A stretch of 64,000 nucleotides of DNA from Lactococcus lactis (GTDB lineage Bacteria; Bacillota; Bacilli; Lactobacillales; Streptococcaceae): the NCBI RefSeq assembly GCF_029023865.1, contig NZ_CP118969.1, positions 310,001 to 374,000 on the forward strand. Direction: 5' to 3'. Position numbers and translations under genes: made by a program. This document shows, piece by piece, positions 7,171 to 15,316 of the stretch; position 1 is the first letter of the stretch, and each line of letters begins with the position of its first letter. The notes below the pieces were generated by a model, which was not told the DNA's origin, did no database searches, and saw only the letters and a list, made by a program, of their open reading frames with translations.

Positions 7171-8277
7171 ATGACAGCAATTATTGAATTAAATAATCTT
7201 TCTGTACAATTTCATCAGAAAGGACGATTAGTCACAGCAGTAAAAGATGCTACTTTACACATTGAAAAAGGGGATATTTATGGAGTAATTGGTTATTCTG
7301 GGGCTGGTAAATCAACTTTGGTCAGAACCATTAATCTCCTTCAAAAACCGACCAAAGGTCAAATTGTGATTAATGGTGAGAAGATTTTTGATAGTGAAAA
7401 TCCTGTAAAATTTACTGGCGCGAAATTACGTGAGTTTCGTCAAAAGATTGGGATGATTTTTCAACATTTTAATCTTTTAAGTGAAAAAACAGTTTTCAAT
7501 AACGTGGCTTTTGCTTTACAACATAGCCAAATCGAAGATAAAAACGGGAAAAAACGTTATCTTACAAAAAAGGAAAAAACGGATAAAGTGACCGAATTAT
7601 TAAAATTGGTTGATTTAGAAGAGCTTTCTGATAAGTATCCAGCTCAGCTTTCTGGGGGACAAAAACAAAGAGTTGCTATTGCGCGTGCGCTTGCTAATGA
7701 CCCTGAGATTTTGATTTCAGATGAAGGAACATCAGCACTTGATCCAAAAACAACCAATCAAATCTTAGATTTACTTAAATCTCTTCATGAAAAATTAGGA
7801 ATCACAGTTGTTTTAATTACACATGAGATGCAAGTGGTTAAGGAAATTGCTAATAAAGTAGCTGTTATGCAAAATGGTGAAATCATTGAACAAAATTCAT
7901 TAATTGATATTTTTGCACAACCTAAAGAAGCTTTAACGAAACAATTTATTGAAACTACAAGTTCGGTCAATCGTTTTATTGCCAGTCTTTCTAGAACAGA
8001 ACTTCTGGCACAATTAGCAGATGACGAAGAATTAATTCACTTAGATTATTCAGGTTCAGAGCTTGAAGACCCTGTGGTTTCTGATATTACGAAAAAATTT
8101 GATGTAACAACTAACATTTTCTATGGTAATGTTGAGTTACTTCAAGGACAACCTTTTGGTTCATTAGTTTTGACCTTAAAAGGTTCAAGTGAACATCGGG
8201 CTGCCGCAAAGGCATATTTCGTTGAAAGACATTTAAAATTTGAAGTTTTAGGTAAAATTGAAAGGACGGTAGACTAA
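7171..8277 (+). CDS. metN: Methionine import ATP-binding protein MetN
   Basis: A 368-residue ABC ATPase. Walker A GYSGAGKS starts at residue 41, the signature LSGGQKQRVAIARAL and Walker B ILISDEGTSALD follow, then the switch histidine in ITHEM. The last 90 or so residues form the NIL domain typical of MetN, which lets cytoplasmic methionine inhibit transport. Walker B has DEGTSALD, normal for this family. It is translationally coupled to metP: its TAA stop shares a base with the next ATG. Together with the four binding proteins and the T-box this is a methionine-type importer. Confidence 0.93.
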   Translation: MTAIIELNNLSVQFHQKGRLVTAVKDATLHIEKGDIYGVIGYSGAGKSTLVRTINLLQKPTKGQIVINGEKIFDSENPVKFTGAKLREFRQKIGMIFQHFNLLSEKTVFNNVAFALQHSQIEDKNGKKRYLTKKEKTDKVTELLKLVDLEELSDKYPAQLSGGQKQRVAIARALANDPEILISDEGTSALDPKTTNQILDLLKSLHEKLGITVVLITHEMQVVKEIANKVAVMQNGEIIEQNSLIDIFAQPKEALTKQFIETTSSVNRFIASLSRTELLAQLADDEELIHLDYSGSELEDPVVSDITKKFDVTTNIFYGNVELLQGQPFGSLVLTLKGSSEHRAAAKAYFVERHLKFEVLGKIERTVD

Positions 8278-8972
8278 TGGCAGAATGGTTTGCACATACA
8301 TTTCCTAATGTGGTTTATTTAGGATGGACAGGTGAGACGGGTTGGTGGACAGCAATTGTTCAAACGCTTTATATGACATTTATTTCAGCACTTATTGGTG
8401 GTTTATTGGGATTGATATTTGGAATTGGTGTTGTGGTGACTGCTGAAGATGGGATTACACCTAATCGACCATTATTTTGGATTTTAGATAAAATTGTTTC
8501 TATCGGACGGGCTTTTCCCTTTATTATCTTATTAGCAGCAATTGCTCCCTTGACTAAAATTTTGGTGGGGACGCAGATTGGTGTTACTGCGGCTTTAGTT
8601 CCATTGGCTCTAGGAGTGGCTCCTTTTTATGCCAGACAAGTTCAAGCTTCGCTTGAGTCTGTTGACCATGGAAAAGTTGAAGCAGCTCAAACGGTGGGAG
8701 CTGATTTTCTCGATATTGTTTTCACGGTCTATCTTCGTGAAGAATTAGCTAGTTTAATTCGTGTTTCAACCGTTACTTTAATTTCCTTGATTGGTTTGAC
8801 TGCAATGGCTGGTGCGATTGGAGCTGGTGGACTAGGAAATACGGCCATTTCTTATGGATATAATCGCTTTGCCAATGATGTGACTTGGTTTGCAACCATT
8901 TTAATCTTGATTTTTGTTTTATTGGTTCAGCTTGTTGGTGATTTCTTAGCTAGACGGGTTTCACATCGATAA
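8277..8972 (+). CDS. metP: Methionine ABC transporter permease
   Basis: A 231-residue membrane protein with about five helices and the EAA-type loop (VESVDHGKVEAAQTVGAD, near residues 120-140) that docks on the ATPase. Family, length and position after metN identify it as the MetP/MetI permease. It begins at ATG overlapping the metN stop by one base. The operon probably ends here or continues weakly into the UPF0397 gene 47 bases later; no terminator is seen in that gap. Confidence 0.92.
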   Translation: MAEWFAHTFPNVVYLGWTGETGWWTAIVQTLYMTFISALIGGLLGLIFGIGVVVTAEDGITPNRPLFWILDKIVSIGRAFPFIILLAAIAPLTKILVGTQIGVTAALVPLALGVAPFYARQVQASLESVDHGKVEAAQTVGADFLDIVFTVYLREELASLIRVSTVTLISLIGLTAMAGAIGAGGLGNTAISYGYNRFANDVTWFATILILIFVLLVQLVGDFLARRVSHR

Positions 8973-9019
8973 TTTATCAAATAATTTTAGATAAAAATAT
9001 TTTATAAAAAGGAGAAACA

Positions 9020-9568
9020 ATGAAAAATAACTCTGTAAAAATTGTTGTTGCCACTGGGATTGGAGCTGCTTTGTTTGTGATTATTGGTTGGCTAATTAAT
9101 ATTCCTACACCAATTCCAAATACTAGTATTCAATTGCAATATGCGGTCCTTGCCCTATTTTCAGCCTTATTTGGCCCTTTAGCTGGTTTCTTGATCGGAT
9201 TTATTGGTCATGCCCTTAAAGATTCATTTCTCTATGGTGCGCCTTGGTGGACTTGGGTTTTAGGCTCAGGTTTAATGGGCTTATTTCTAGCTTTTGGAGT
9301 CAAAAGAGAAACTTTGACTCAAGGAATTTTTGGAAATAAAGAAATCATTCGTTTTAATATTGTTCAATTTTTAGCCAATGTCGTAGTTTGGGGAATTATT
9401 GCCCCAATTGGGGATGTTTTAGTTTATAGTGAACCGGCAAATAAGGTCTTCACACAAGGAATTGTTGCTGGTTTAGTAAATGCATTGACTATTGCCGTAG
9501 CAGGAACTTTACTACTCAAACTCTATGCTGCTACCAGAACCAAATCTGGCTCACTCGATAAAGAATAA
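9020..9568 (+). CDS. UPF0397 family ECF transporter S-component
   Basis: A 182-residue membrane protein with five or six helices, matching the UPF0397 family: KIVVATGIGAALFVIIG at the start, IPTPIPNTSIQLQYA, and PLAGFLIGFIGHALKD. Such proteins are substrate-specific subunits of ECF transporters whose ligand has not been settled. The next two genes encode a dedicated ATPase and EcfT, so this is a complete group-I ECF system. It lies just after the methionine importer, which hints at a sulfur-linked or vitamin substrate, but this is only neighbourhood inference. Strong AAAGGAG precedes ATG. Confidence 0.85.
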   Translation: MKNNSVKIVVATGIGAALFVIIGWLINIPTPIPNTSIQLQYAVLALFSALFGPLAGFLIGFIGHALKDSFLYGAPWWTWVLGSGLMGLFLAFGVKRETLTQGIFGNKEIIRFNIVQFLANVVVWGIIAPIGDVLVYSEPANKVFTQGIVAGLVNALTIAVAGTLLLKLYAATRTKSGSLDKE

Positions 9569-9590
9569 AAAGCTCCAGATATGCTAAAAT

Positions 9591-9620
9591 AAAAGCAGCA
9601 AATATTTGCTGCTTTTACGC
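9591..9620 (+). terminator. Hairpin between ECF S-component and ATPase
   Basis: AAAAGCAGCAAAT and its exact complement form a perfect 26-base palindrome. Only TTTT follows before ACGC, so termination is probably partial and would lower ATPase/EcfT expression relative to the S-component. Confidence 0.6.
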
Positions 9621-9676
9621 TTGTATCGGTTTAATAAAGCACAAAAAATAAAGTATCTCTAAAAAGAAGGATAAAA

Positions 9677-11374
9677 ATGGAAGCCTTAATTTCGTTCAAA
9701 GATTTTACATTTAAATATGATTTACAAAAAAATCCAACTTTAAAAAAGATTAATTTGGAAATATTTCCTGGGGAAAAAGTACTGATTGTCGGTCCTTCTG
9801 GTTCAGGTAAATCAACGATTGGTTCTTGTCTTAATGGGATTTTGCCTCATTTACATAAAGGAGAAGCAAGTGGGGAACTCTCAATTGCTGGTTTGCCCTT
9901 TGGGACTTCAATTGCTGAATTATCTGAAAAGGTGTCGACGATTTTGCAAGATACTGATGGCCAGTTTATTGGTTTGAGCGTTGCTGAGGATATTGCTTTT
10001 GCTTTGGAAAATGATGGTCTGATTCATGATGAACTGGTCAGTAAAGTGGCCTATTGGTCAGACAAAACAGAAACAAATAAACTCTTGAATCATCGCCCCC
10101 AAGATTTGTCGGGAGGACAAAAGCAGCGGGTTTCTTTAGCTGGTGTTTTGATTGATGAATCGCCAATTTTGCTTTTTGATGAACCTTTAGCTAATTTGGA
10201 CCCGCAAACTTGCTTAGAAACAATGGCTTTGATTAAGGATATTCATGAAAATAATGAAGTCACTACGATTATCATCGAACACAGAATCGAAGAAGTTTTA
10301 CCGCTTGGTATTGATAAAATTGTCGTGGTCAACGACGGCGAAATTGTTGCAATTGGAAGTCCTGCTGAATTATTAAAAACAGAAATTTTTAATGAAAATT
10401 CATTACGCGAGCCCCTCTATCTCTCAGCATTAAAAGCTGCAAATGCTACAAAATTACTGACAGATTTTTCTGACCTAAAAAGTTTTGAAGTCCTGTCAGC
10501 AAAAAAATTACTGACAGATTTTTTAGACACCTATAAATTTACTGACAAGGCTGTCAGCAAAAATAATATTCTGTCAGTAAAAAATTTATCAGTAAATTTT
10601 GCTCAACATGAAGTTCTAAAAGGTATTAATATAGAAGTTCAAGAAGGAGAAAAAATTTCAATTGTCGGGAAAAATGGAGTTGGTAAGTCAACCTTTGCCA
10701 ATGCACTCTGTCATTTTGTTGAAGCGAGTGGCGAAATTTTATACCGAGGGCAATCGATTATTGCTGATTCTATTTCTGAACGTGCGAAAAAAATTGGCTA
10801 TATTATGCAAAATCCAAATCTGATGATTTCGCAAAATATTGTCAGTGATGAGGTGGCAGCTGGTTTACGACTCCGTCATGTTGATGAAAAAATGATTCAA
10901 GATAAAGTTGAAGAAATTTTGAAAGTTTGTGGGCTTTATCCTTTTAGAAATTGGCCAATTTCTTCTTTGAGTTATGGTCAGAAAAAAAGAGTAACGATTG
11001 CTAGTATTTTAATACTAGAACCTGAAATTTTAGTCCTTGACGAGCCAACAGCTGCTCAGGATTTACAATCTTATCGGGAAATCATGGATTTTCTTGACGA
11101 ACTTAACCGCCGTCTTCATTTAACAATGATTATGATTACGCACGATATGTATTTAATTACAGAATATAGTGACCGGACCCTTGTTTTTGCTGACGGGAAA
11201 ATTATTGCTGACAGCAGTCCTTATCAAATTTTAGAAAATGAAGATTTTGTAAAAATGGGCAATTTAAGTCAACCAAGCCTTTATCAACTTGCCAGACAAA
11301 CAGATACCAATCCCGTTTTACTGACAAAAGCTTTCATCAATTTTCAGAATCAGGAGAGATTAAAGCATGAATAA
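9677..11374 (+). CDS. ECF transporter ATPase with two fused nucleotide-binding domains
   Basis: A 565-residue protein made of two ABC ATPase domains. Domain 1 has Walker A GPSGSGKST near residue 38, signature LSGGQKQRVSLAG and LLFDEPLANLD. Domain 2 has Walker A GKNGVGKST near residue 332, a degenerate signature LSYGQKKRVTIAS and LVLDEPTAAQD. The fused EcfA-EcfA' arrangement belongs to dedicated ECF systems. The linker, roughly residues 258-301, is encoded by five CTGACAG/CTGTCAG copies in about 120 bases, giving LLTDF twice and ILSVK. That linker looks like an expansion of the genome-wide repeat word inside the gene. The gene overlaps EcfT by eight bases. Confidence 0.9.
   Translation: MEALISFKDFTFKYDLQKNPTLKKINLEIFPGEKVLIVGPSGSGKSTIGSCLNGILPHLHKGEASGELSIAGLPFGTSIAELSEKVSTILQDTDGQFIGLSVAEDIAFALENDGLIHDELVSKVAYWSDKTETNKLLNHRPQDLSGGQKQRVSLAGVLIDESPILLFDEPLANLDPQTCLETMALIKDIHENNEVTTIIIEHRIEEVLPLGIDKIVVVNDGEIVAIGSPAELLKTEIFNENSLREPLYLSALKAANATKLLTDFSDLKSFEVLSAKKLLTDFLDTYKFTDKAVSKNNILSVKNLSVNFAQHEVLKGINIEVQEGEKISIVGKNGVGKSTFANALCHFVEASGEILYRGQSIIADSISERAKKIGYIMQNPNLMISQNIVSDEVAAGLRLRHVDEKMIQDKVEEILKVCGLYPFRNWPISSLSYGQKKRVTIASILILEPEILVLDEPTAAQDLQSYREIMDFLDELNRRLHLTMIMITHDMYLITEYSDRTLVFADGKIIADSSPYQILENEDFVKMGNLSQPSLYQLARQTDTNPVLLTKAFINFQNQERLKHE
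10457..10577 (+). repeat. Cluster of five CTGACAG-word copies inside the ECF ATPase gene
   Basis: Copies start at 10457, 10493, 10511, 10551 and 10571, in both orientations, all within the interdomain linker. The codons TTA CTG ACA GAT are read as Leu-Leu-Thr-Asp. Confidence 0.85.
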
Positions 11375-12188
11375 TCAACTTAGTGTTCTAGGCTATCAAG
11401 CTGGAAATTCTTTTATTTACCAACTGAATGCAACAGCAAAACTCCTTTTCTTTCTATTAATTTCTATCAGCAGTATGGTGACTTATGACACGAGATATTT
11501 GGCTTTTGTTGCTTTATTTTCGGTAATTTTATTTTATTTTTCTAAAATTCCTTTTTCATCAGTAAAAAGGGTTGCCCAATTTGCAGCAATTTTTGCGATT
11601 TTAAATCTGCTTTTTGTATTTATTTTTGACCCTGGATATGGCGCGCGACTTTATGATTCAAAAACAATCCTTTGGGGACCTCTTACTTTAGAAGAACTTT
11701 TTTACCTTTTTAATCTCGTCTTGAAATATTTTTCAACCATTCCGCTCGCTTTACTCTTTATCTTAACTACTAATCCGAGCCAATTTGCCAGTAGTTTAAA
11801 TAAAATTGGTCTGCCTTATCGTTCCTCATATTCGGTTTCCTTAGCGCTGCGCTATATTCCTGATATGCAAGAAAAATTTTTAGCAATCCGTAATGCTGGA
11901 CAGGCCAGAGGAATGGATTTATCAAAAAAAGTAGGACTTTTTTCGCGAATAAAATTAAATGTTCAATTGTTACTCCCTTTAATTTTTTCCAGTTTAGAAC
12001 AAATTGATACTATTTCCACAGCTATGGAGCTTAGACGATTTGGTAAAAAGAAGAAAAGAAGTTGGTATTCTTATCAACCTTTGAATGTTAAAGATTACTT
12101 GGTTATCTTGCTTGCGCTTTTAGGAGTGGTGATTGTTATTCTTCTCTTCTTTGTAAATCAGGGCCGATTTTTTAATCCATTTCATTAA
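11367..12188 (+). CDS. ECF transporter transmembrane protein EcfT
   Basis: A 273-residue CbiQ/EcfT-family scaffold protein that couples the ATPases to the S-component. Hydrophobic segments occupy roughly residues 25-110 and 235-265. The cytoplasmic coupling region carries the two conserved Ala-Arg-Gly-type motifs: RNAGQARGMDL near residue 175 and TAMELRRFG near residue 213. Its start overlaps the ATPase gene, so translation is coupled. A strong terminator follows directly. Confidence 0.9.
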   Translation: MNNQLSVLGYQAGNSFIYQLNATAKLLFFLLISISSMVTYDTRYLAFVALFSVILFYFSKIPFSSVKRVAQFAAIFAILNLLFVFIFDPGYGARLYDSKTILWGPLTLEELFYLFNLVLKYFSTIPLALLFILTTNPSQFASSLNKIGLPYRSSYSVSLALRYIPDMQEKFLAIRNAGQARGMDLSKKVGLFSRIKLNVQLLLPLIFSSLEQIDTISTAMELRRFGKKKKRSWYSYQPLNVKDYLVILLALLGVVIVILLFFVNQGRFFNPFH

Positions 12189-12216
12189 GAAAAAAGCAGG
12201 TTTTCTGCTTTTTTCT
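12189..12216 (+). terminator. Terminator of the ECF operon
   Basis: AAAAAAGCAG, loop and CTGCTTTTTT: a short GC stem with a T-run, directly after the EcfT stop codon. Confidence 0.85.
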
Positions 12217-12220
12217 TATC

Positions 12221-12249
12221 TTGCAAAAATGGGTGGAAAATGGCATAAT
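12221..12249 (+). promoter_or_regulatory. Promoter of the xre-fhu operon
   Basis: TTGCAA (12221), a 17-base spacer and CATAAT (12244). Just downstream CTTGT and ACAAG form an inverted repeat (about 12252-12274) that could be an operator for the XRE regulator encoded next. Confidence 0.6.
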
Positions 12250-12352
12250 AGGACTTGTAAAAAACTTTTGACAAGCCAATTGTTTGCAAAAGATAATAAA
12301 ATTTGAATTAAATCTTAAAAAAGAACTTCCAAAAGAATTAGAAGGGAAAAAC

Positions 12353-12646
12353 ATGGAAAATAAAATACGTGAATTGCGCCGATTATCTCATCTTTCACAA
12401 GAGGATGTTGCACATATCGCTCACGTCTCGCGTCAGACGATTAATGCGATTGAAAATGACAAATACGACCCAGAGTTAACGCTTGCTTTCAAACTTGCGG
12501 AAACCCTAGGGACAACCGTTGATGAGCTTTTTAACTATCAACCAACCGTTGTGAAAAGGAAAGAAAACGATGTATTTTGGTGCGAAAAATATCAATGTGT
12601 CTTATGGAAAAGAGCAGGTATTGAAAAACGTAACGCTGTCGATTGA
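12353..12646 (+). CDS. Small XRE-family regulator overlapping fhuC
   Basis: A 97-residue protein whose first 65 residues are a helix-turn-helix of the XRE type (LSQEDVAHIAHVSRQTINAIENDKYDPELTLAFKLAETLGTTVDELF), like the short YgzD-type repressors of Firmicutes. Those proteins usually end near residue 65. Here another 32 residues, ending CEKYQCVLWKRAGIEKRNAVD, run 77 bases into fhuC in another frame. The overlap may be a natural tail or the trace of a frameshift. ATG follows GAAGGGA. It is probably an autoregulator of the iron-transport genes, inferred from position only. Confidence 0.8.
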   Translation: MENKIRELRRLSHLSQEDVAHIAHVSRQTINAIENDKYDPELTLAFKLAETLGTTVDELFNYQPTVVKRKENDVFWCEKYQCVLWKRAGIEKRNAVD

Positions 12647-13349
12647 AAAAGGAAAAACGACAGCTATTATTGGAGTCAATGGTTCTGGGAAATCAACGAT
12701 TTTAAAGGCACTTGGACGTTTAATTAAATCGGATGGACAGGTTATCTTTGATAATCAACCTTTAAGTCAACATTCTAATCGTGAAATTGCTAGAATTTTA
12801 GCTCTCTTGCCTCAATCAATTACTGCCCCAGCTGATATTACAGTCTATGAACTTGTCAGTTTAGGACGTTTCCCACATCAAAAATTAATGCAACAACGTC
12901 TCTCAAAAGAAGATATTTTGTTCATAGAAGAATTGATGAGAGAAACAAAGATTTGGGACATTCGAGAAAGTAAGATATCAGAACTTTCTGGTGGACAAAA
13001 ACAAAGAGTTTTTATCACGATGATTTTAGCTCAAGATAGTGAGATTATTTTATTAGATGAACCAACGACTTATCTAGATTTAGCTCATCAGTTAGATATT
13101 TTATGTTTATTAAAAGATTTGGCGACAAAGAGAAATAAAACCATTGTTTACGTCATTCACGATTTAAACCATGCCGCTCGTTTTGCTGACAATCTAGTCC
13201 TTGTAAAAGACGGAGAAGTGGTTGAAGAAGGAACTGTTGATGAGTTATTTACTCAAAAAACGTTGAAAGAATGCTTTGGATTAGATGTCACTTTAGGATG
13301 TGATACCTTTACCAAAAAATTAATGATTACTGGGGTGAAAGATGCCTAA
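12570..13349 (+). CDS. fhuC: Ferric-siderophore ABC transporter ATPase
   Basis: A 259-residue ATPase of the FecE/FhuC type. Walker A GVNGSGKST, signature LSGGQKQRVFITMILAQ, Walker B IILLDEPTTYLD and switch histidine in VIHDLNHAARFAD are all present, and the DLNHAARFAD segment is typical of iron-siderophore importers. It begins inside the XRE gene with its own AAAGGAAA site and overlaps the permease gene by eight bases. It energises uptake of an Fe(III)-hydroxamate-like complex; the exact siderophore is not readable. Confidence 0.9.
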   Translation: MYFGAKNINVSYGKEQVLKNVTLSIEKGKTTAIIGVNGSGKSTILKALGRLIKSDGQVIFDNQPLSQHSNREIARILALLPQSITAPADITVYELVSLGRFPHQKLMQQRLSKEDILFIEELMRETKIWDIRESKISELSGGQKQRVFITMILAQDSEIILLDEPTTYLDLAHQLDILCLLKDLATKRNKTIVYVIHDLNHAARFADNLVLVKDGEVVEEGTVDELFTQKTLKECFGLDVTLGCDTFTKKLMITGVKDA

Positions 13350-14292
13350 AAAACATTTTCTGACAATCTTTTTTGCCCTAGTTTTTTCTTTACTTTTTTT
13401 GTCAGTAATATACCTGATGCTTGGGAATAAAAATGTTCCTCTGACAGAAATTTTAGTAAATAAAATGGTCTTACAATTAAGATTTCCAAGATTAATAAGT
13501 CTATATCTCACAGGATTTCTCTTATCCGTCAGTGGATTTATTGTTCAAATTATGACTAGAAACCCAATTGCCGAAATGGCAACTTTAGGGATTTCTGGCG
13601 GTTCGAGCTTGGCTTTATCACTCATTTTAACTTTGGGTTGGTCAACAAATGATGGGATTTCAGTTCTAGTTTCATCACTAGGAGCATTTATTGCTTTAGC
13701 AGTCGTCATGCTTTTGACTGCGAGAACGCATTTTCAGCCATTAAAAGTTGTACTAGTTGGAACATCAGTTGGACTTTTTGCAACTAGTTTGGCCAGCTCC
13801 TTGACTTTTGCCAGCCACGATACACAGGCCTATTTTCGCTGGATTGTGGGTTCTTTTTCAGGGATAACTAATACTAAAGTTCTTTTGATGGCAGTAGTAA
13901 GTCTTATTTTTCTTATCCTCTTGCTTTTATTTTCAAAACAAATTTATTTATTGAATTTTGGTGATGAGCTTGCTCAATCTTTTGGGATTTCTGTCAATTT
14001 TGTTCGTTTAGTCATTATGTTTTTAGTTGCGCTGGCTTCTGGTGTAACTGTTGCCTCAGTTGGGGTGGTCAGCTTTGTCGGTTTGATCGCTCCACATATT
14101 GCCAAGAAGCTTGTCAGAGCTAATTTTTGGCAAAATGTAATTCTGTCAGTACTGACAGGAATGTTATTGCTTGTTTTAGCTGATTTGATAGCCAGAAATT
14201 TATTTAAACCTTACGAATTTCCAGCAGGAAGTCTAACCATGCTTCTAGGTGCTCCCTTCTTTCTTTGGGTTATTACAAAGGAGGCAAAATAA
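13342..14292 (+). CDS. fhuB: Ferric-siderophore permease, subunit 1
   Basis: A 316-residue FecCD-family permease with nine or ten helices. Family marks are RFPRLISLYLTGFLLSVSGFIVQ at the first periplasmic-side region, GISGGSSLALSL, and FVGLIAPHIAKKL near the ATPase-coupling loop. It pairs with the next gene product as a heterodimer. A 16-base perfect palindrome of the CTGACAG word (14143-14158) is embedded in its codons as Ile-Leu-Ser-Val-Leu-Thr. Start overlaps fhuC. Confidence 0.9.
   Translation: MPKKHFLTIFFALVFSLLFLSVIYLMLGNKNVPLTEILVNKMVLQLRFPRLISLYLTGFLLSVSGFIVQIMTRNPIAEMATLGISGGSSLALSLILTLGWSTNDGISVLVSSLGAFIALAVVMLLTARTHFQPLKVVLVGTSVGLFATSLASSLTFASHDTQAYFRWIVGSFSGITNTKVLLMAVVSLIFLILLLLFSKQIYLLNFGDELAQSFGISVNFVRLVIMFLVALASGVTVASVGVVSFVGLIAPHIAKKLVRANFWQNVILSVLTGMLLLVLADLIARNLFKPYEFPAGSLTMLLGAPFFLWVITKEAK
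14143..14158. repeat. CTGTCAGTACTGACAG palindrome inside fhuB
   Basis: A perfect 16-base palindrome made from two CTGACAG words back to back, in coding sequence. The same word is frequent in the next gene (14429, 14576, 14679, 14693, 14789). Confidence 0.85.
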
Positions 14293-14293
14293 C

Positions 14294-15232
14294 ATGAAAA
14301 GAAAATTCACTTTACTTTTTGTCCTGCTTTTGGTTTTGATAGTGGTTGATTTGACGCAATTTTCAACAAATCCTCAAATTCTATCAATCCTAATTCCTAA
14401 TTTTCGTCTTCCTCGTTTAATAACAATCCTGTCAGCTGGAATTGCTCTTTCCTTATCAGGCTTTATTATCCAAAATATTACAGAAAATCCTTTAGCTGAT
14501 AGCGGAACAATTGGGATAACCTCTGGTGCTTCGGCAGGAAGTGTTGCTTTTTTACTGATTGCTGACCATTTTAAGCTGACAGGGCTTTGGAATTTTTCCT
14601 ATACTATTTTTGCTTTAATAGGTGCCCTTCTTTCATTTGTCTTAATTTACTTTTTTGCCTTAAGAAAGCAAGTTTCTTCTGTCAGAGTTTTACTGACAGG
14701 AATTGCAATTACCGCTTTTTTCCAAGCATTAATCACAATTGGTCAGCTTTCAGTCAATGCCTTTGACTTTCAGAAAGTTGCAGTTTGGCTGTCAGGAGAT
14801 ATCTGGCAAACGGGAAGCACTTATTTGTTCATTTGTATTCTCTTATTAGTAATTGGCTTGATTATTTTGCCATTTTTCTTAAGAAAACTTGAAATCCTCT
14901 CACTAGGCGAAGAAATGGCAACTACTTTAGGATTAGAAGTTCAAAAAACGAAAATCTATCTTTACTTGTTAGCGCTCCTTTTTGCAGCTGTAGGTGTTTT
15001 ATTGGTTGGAGGATTAGCATTTGTTGGTTTAATTGCCCCTCATATTGCTCGTGAAATCGCTGGTTTTAAATCACGAAAAAGTTTAATTGCAACCGCACTT
15101 TCTGGTATGATTATTTTATCTTTTGCTGATATTATTTCACAAACAATCATTGCACCATCAAGTTTACCTTTAGGTTTTGTAGTTGCCTTTATTGGCGCTC
15201 CATACTATATTTATCTTATTCAAAAAGTTTAA
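14294..15232 (+). CDS. fhuG: Ferric-siderophore permease, subunit 2
   Basis: A 312-residue FecCD-family permease partner: RLPRLITILSAGIALSLSGFIIQ near the start, GITSGASAGSVAF, and FVGLIAPHIAREIAG before the end, the counterpart of the coupling loop in subunit 1. ATG 14294 has AAAGGAGG eight bases upstream, which is the ideal site; an in-frame upstream start would sit inside the end of fhuB. Five CTGACAG words lie within its reading frame. It is the last membrane subunit before the binding protein gene. Confidence 0.9.
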   Translation: MKRKFTLLFVLLLVLIVVDLTQFSTNPQILSILIPNFRLPRLITILSAGIALSLSGFIIQNITENPLADSGTIGITSGASAGSVAFLLIADHFKLTGLWNFSYTIFALIGALLSFVLIYFFALRKQVSSVRVLLTGIAITAFFQALITIGQLSVNAFDFQKVAVWLSGDIWQTGSTYLFICILLLVIGLIILPFFLRKLEILSLGEEMATTLGLEVQKTKIYLYLLALLFAAVGVLLVGGLAFVGLIAPHIAREIAGFKSRKSLIATALSGMIILSFADIISQTIIAPSSLPLGFVVAFIGAPYYIYLIQKV

Positions 15233-15264
15233 GAAATTAATTTACTTTTAGTAAATTTCTTATA
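15231..15264 (+). terminator. Weak hairpin between fhuG and fhuD
   Basis: AAGAAATT...TTTAC and GTAAATTTCTT pair with a small bulge, followed by A-rich sequence rather than a T-run. It may be a stability element or attenuator, not a full terminator. Confidence 0.35.
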
Positions 15265-15316
15265 AAAAAATATCGGCTTATTTTTAAAAAATAGCCTAAA
15301 AATAGAGGAGAATCTT

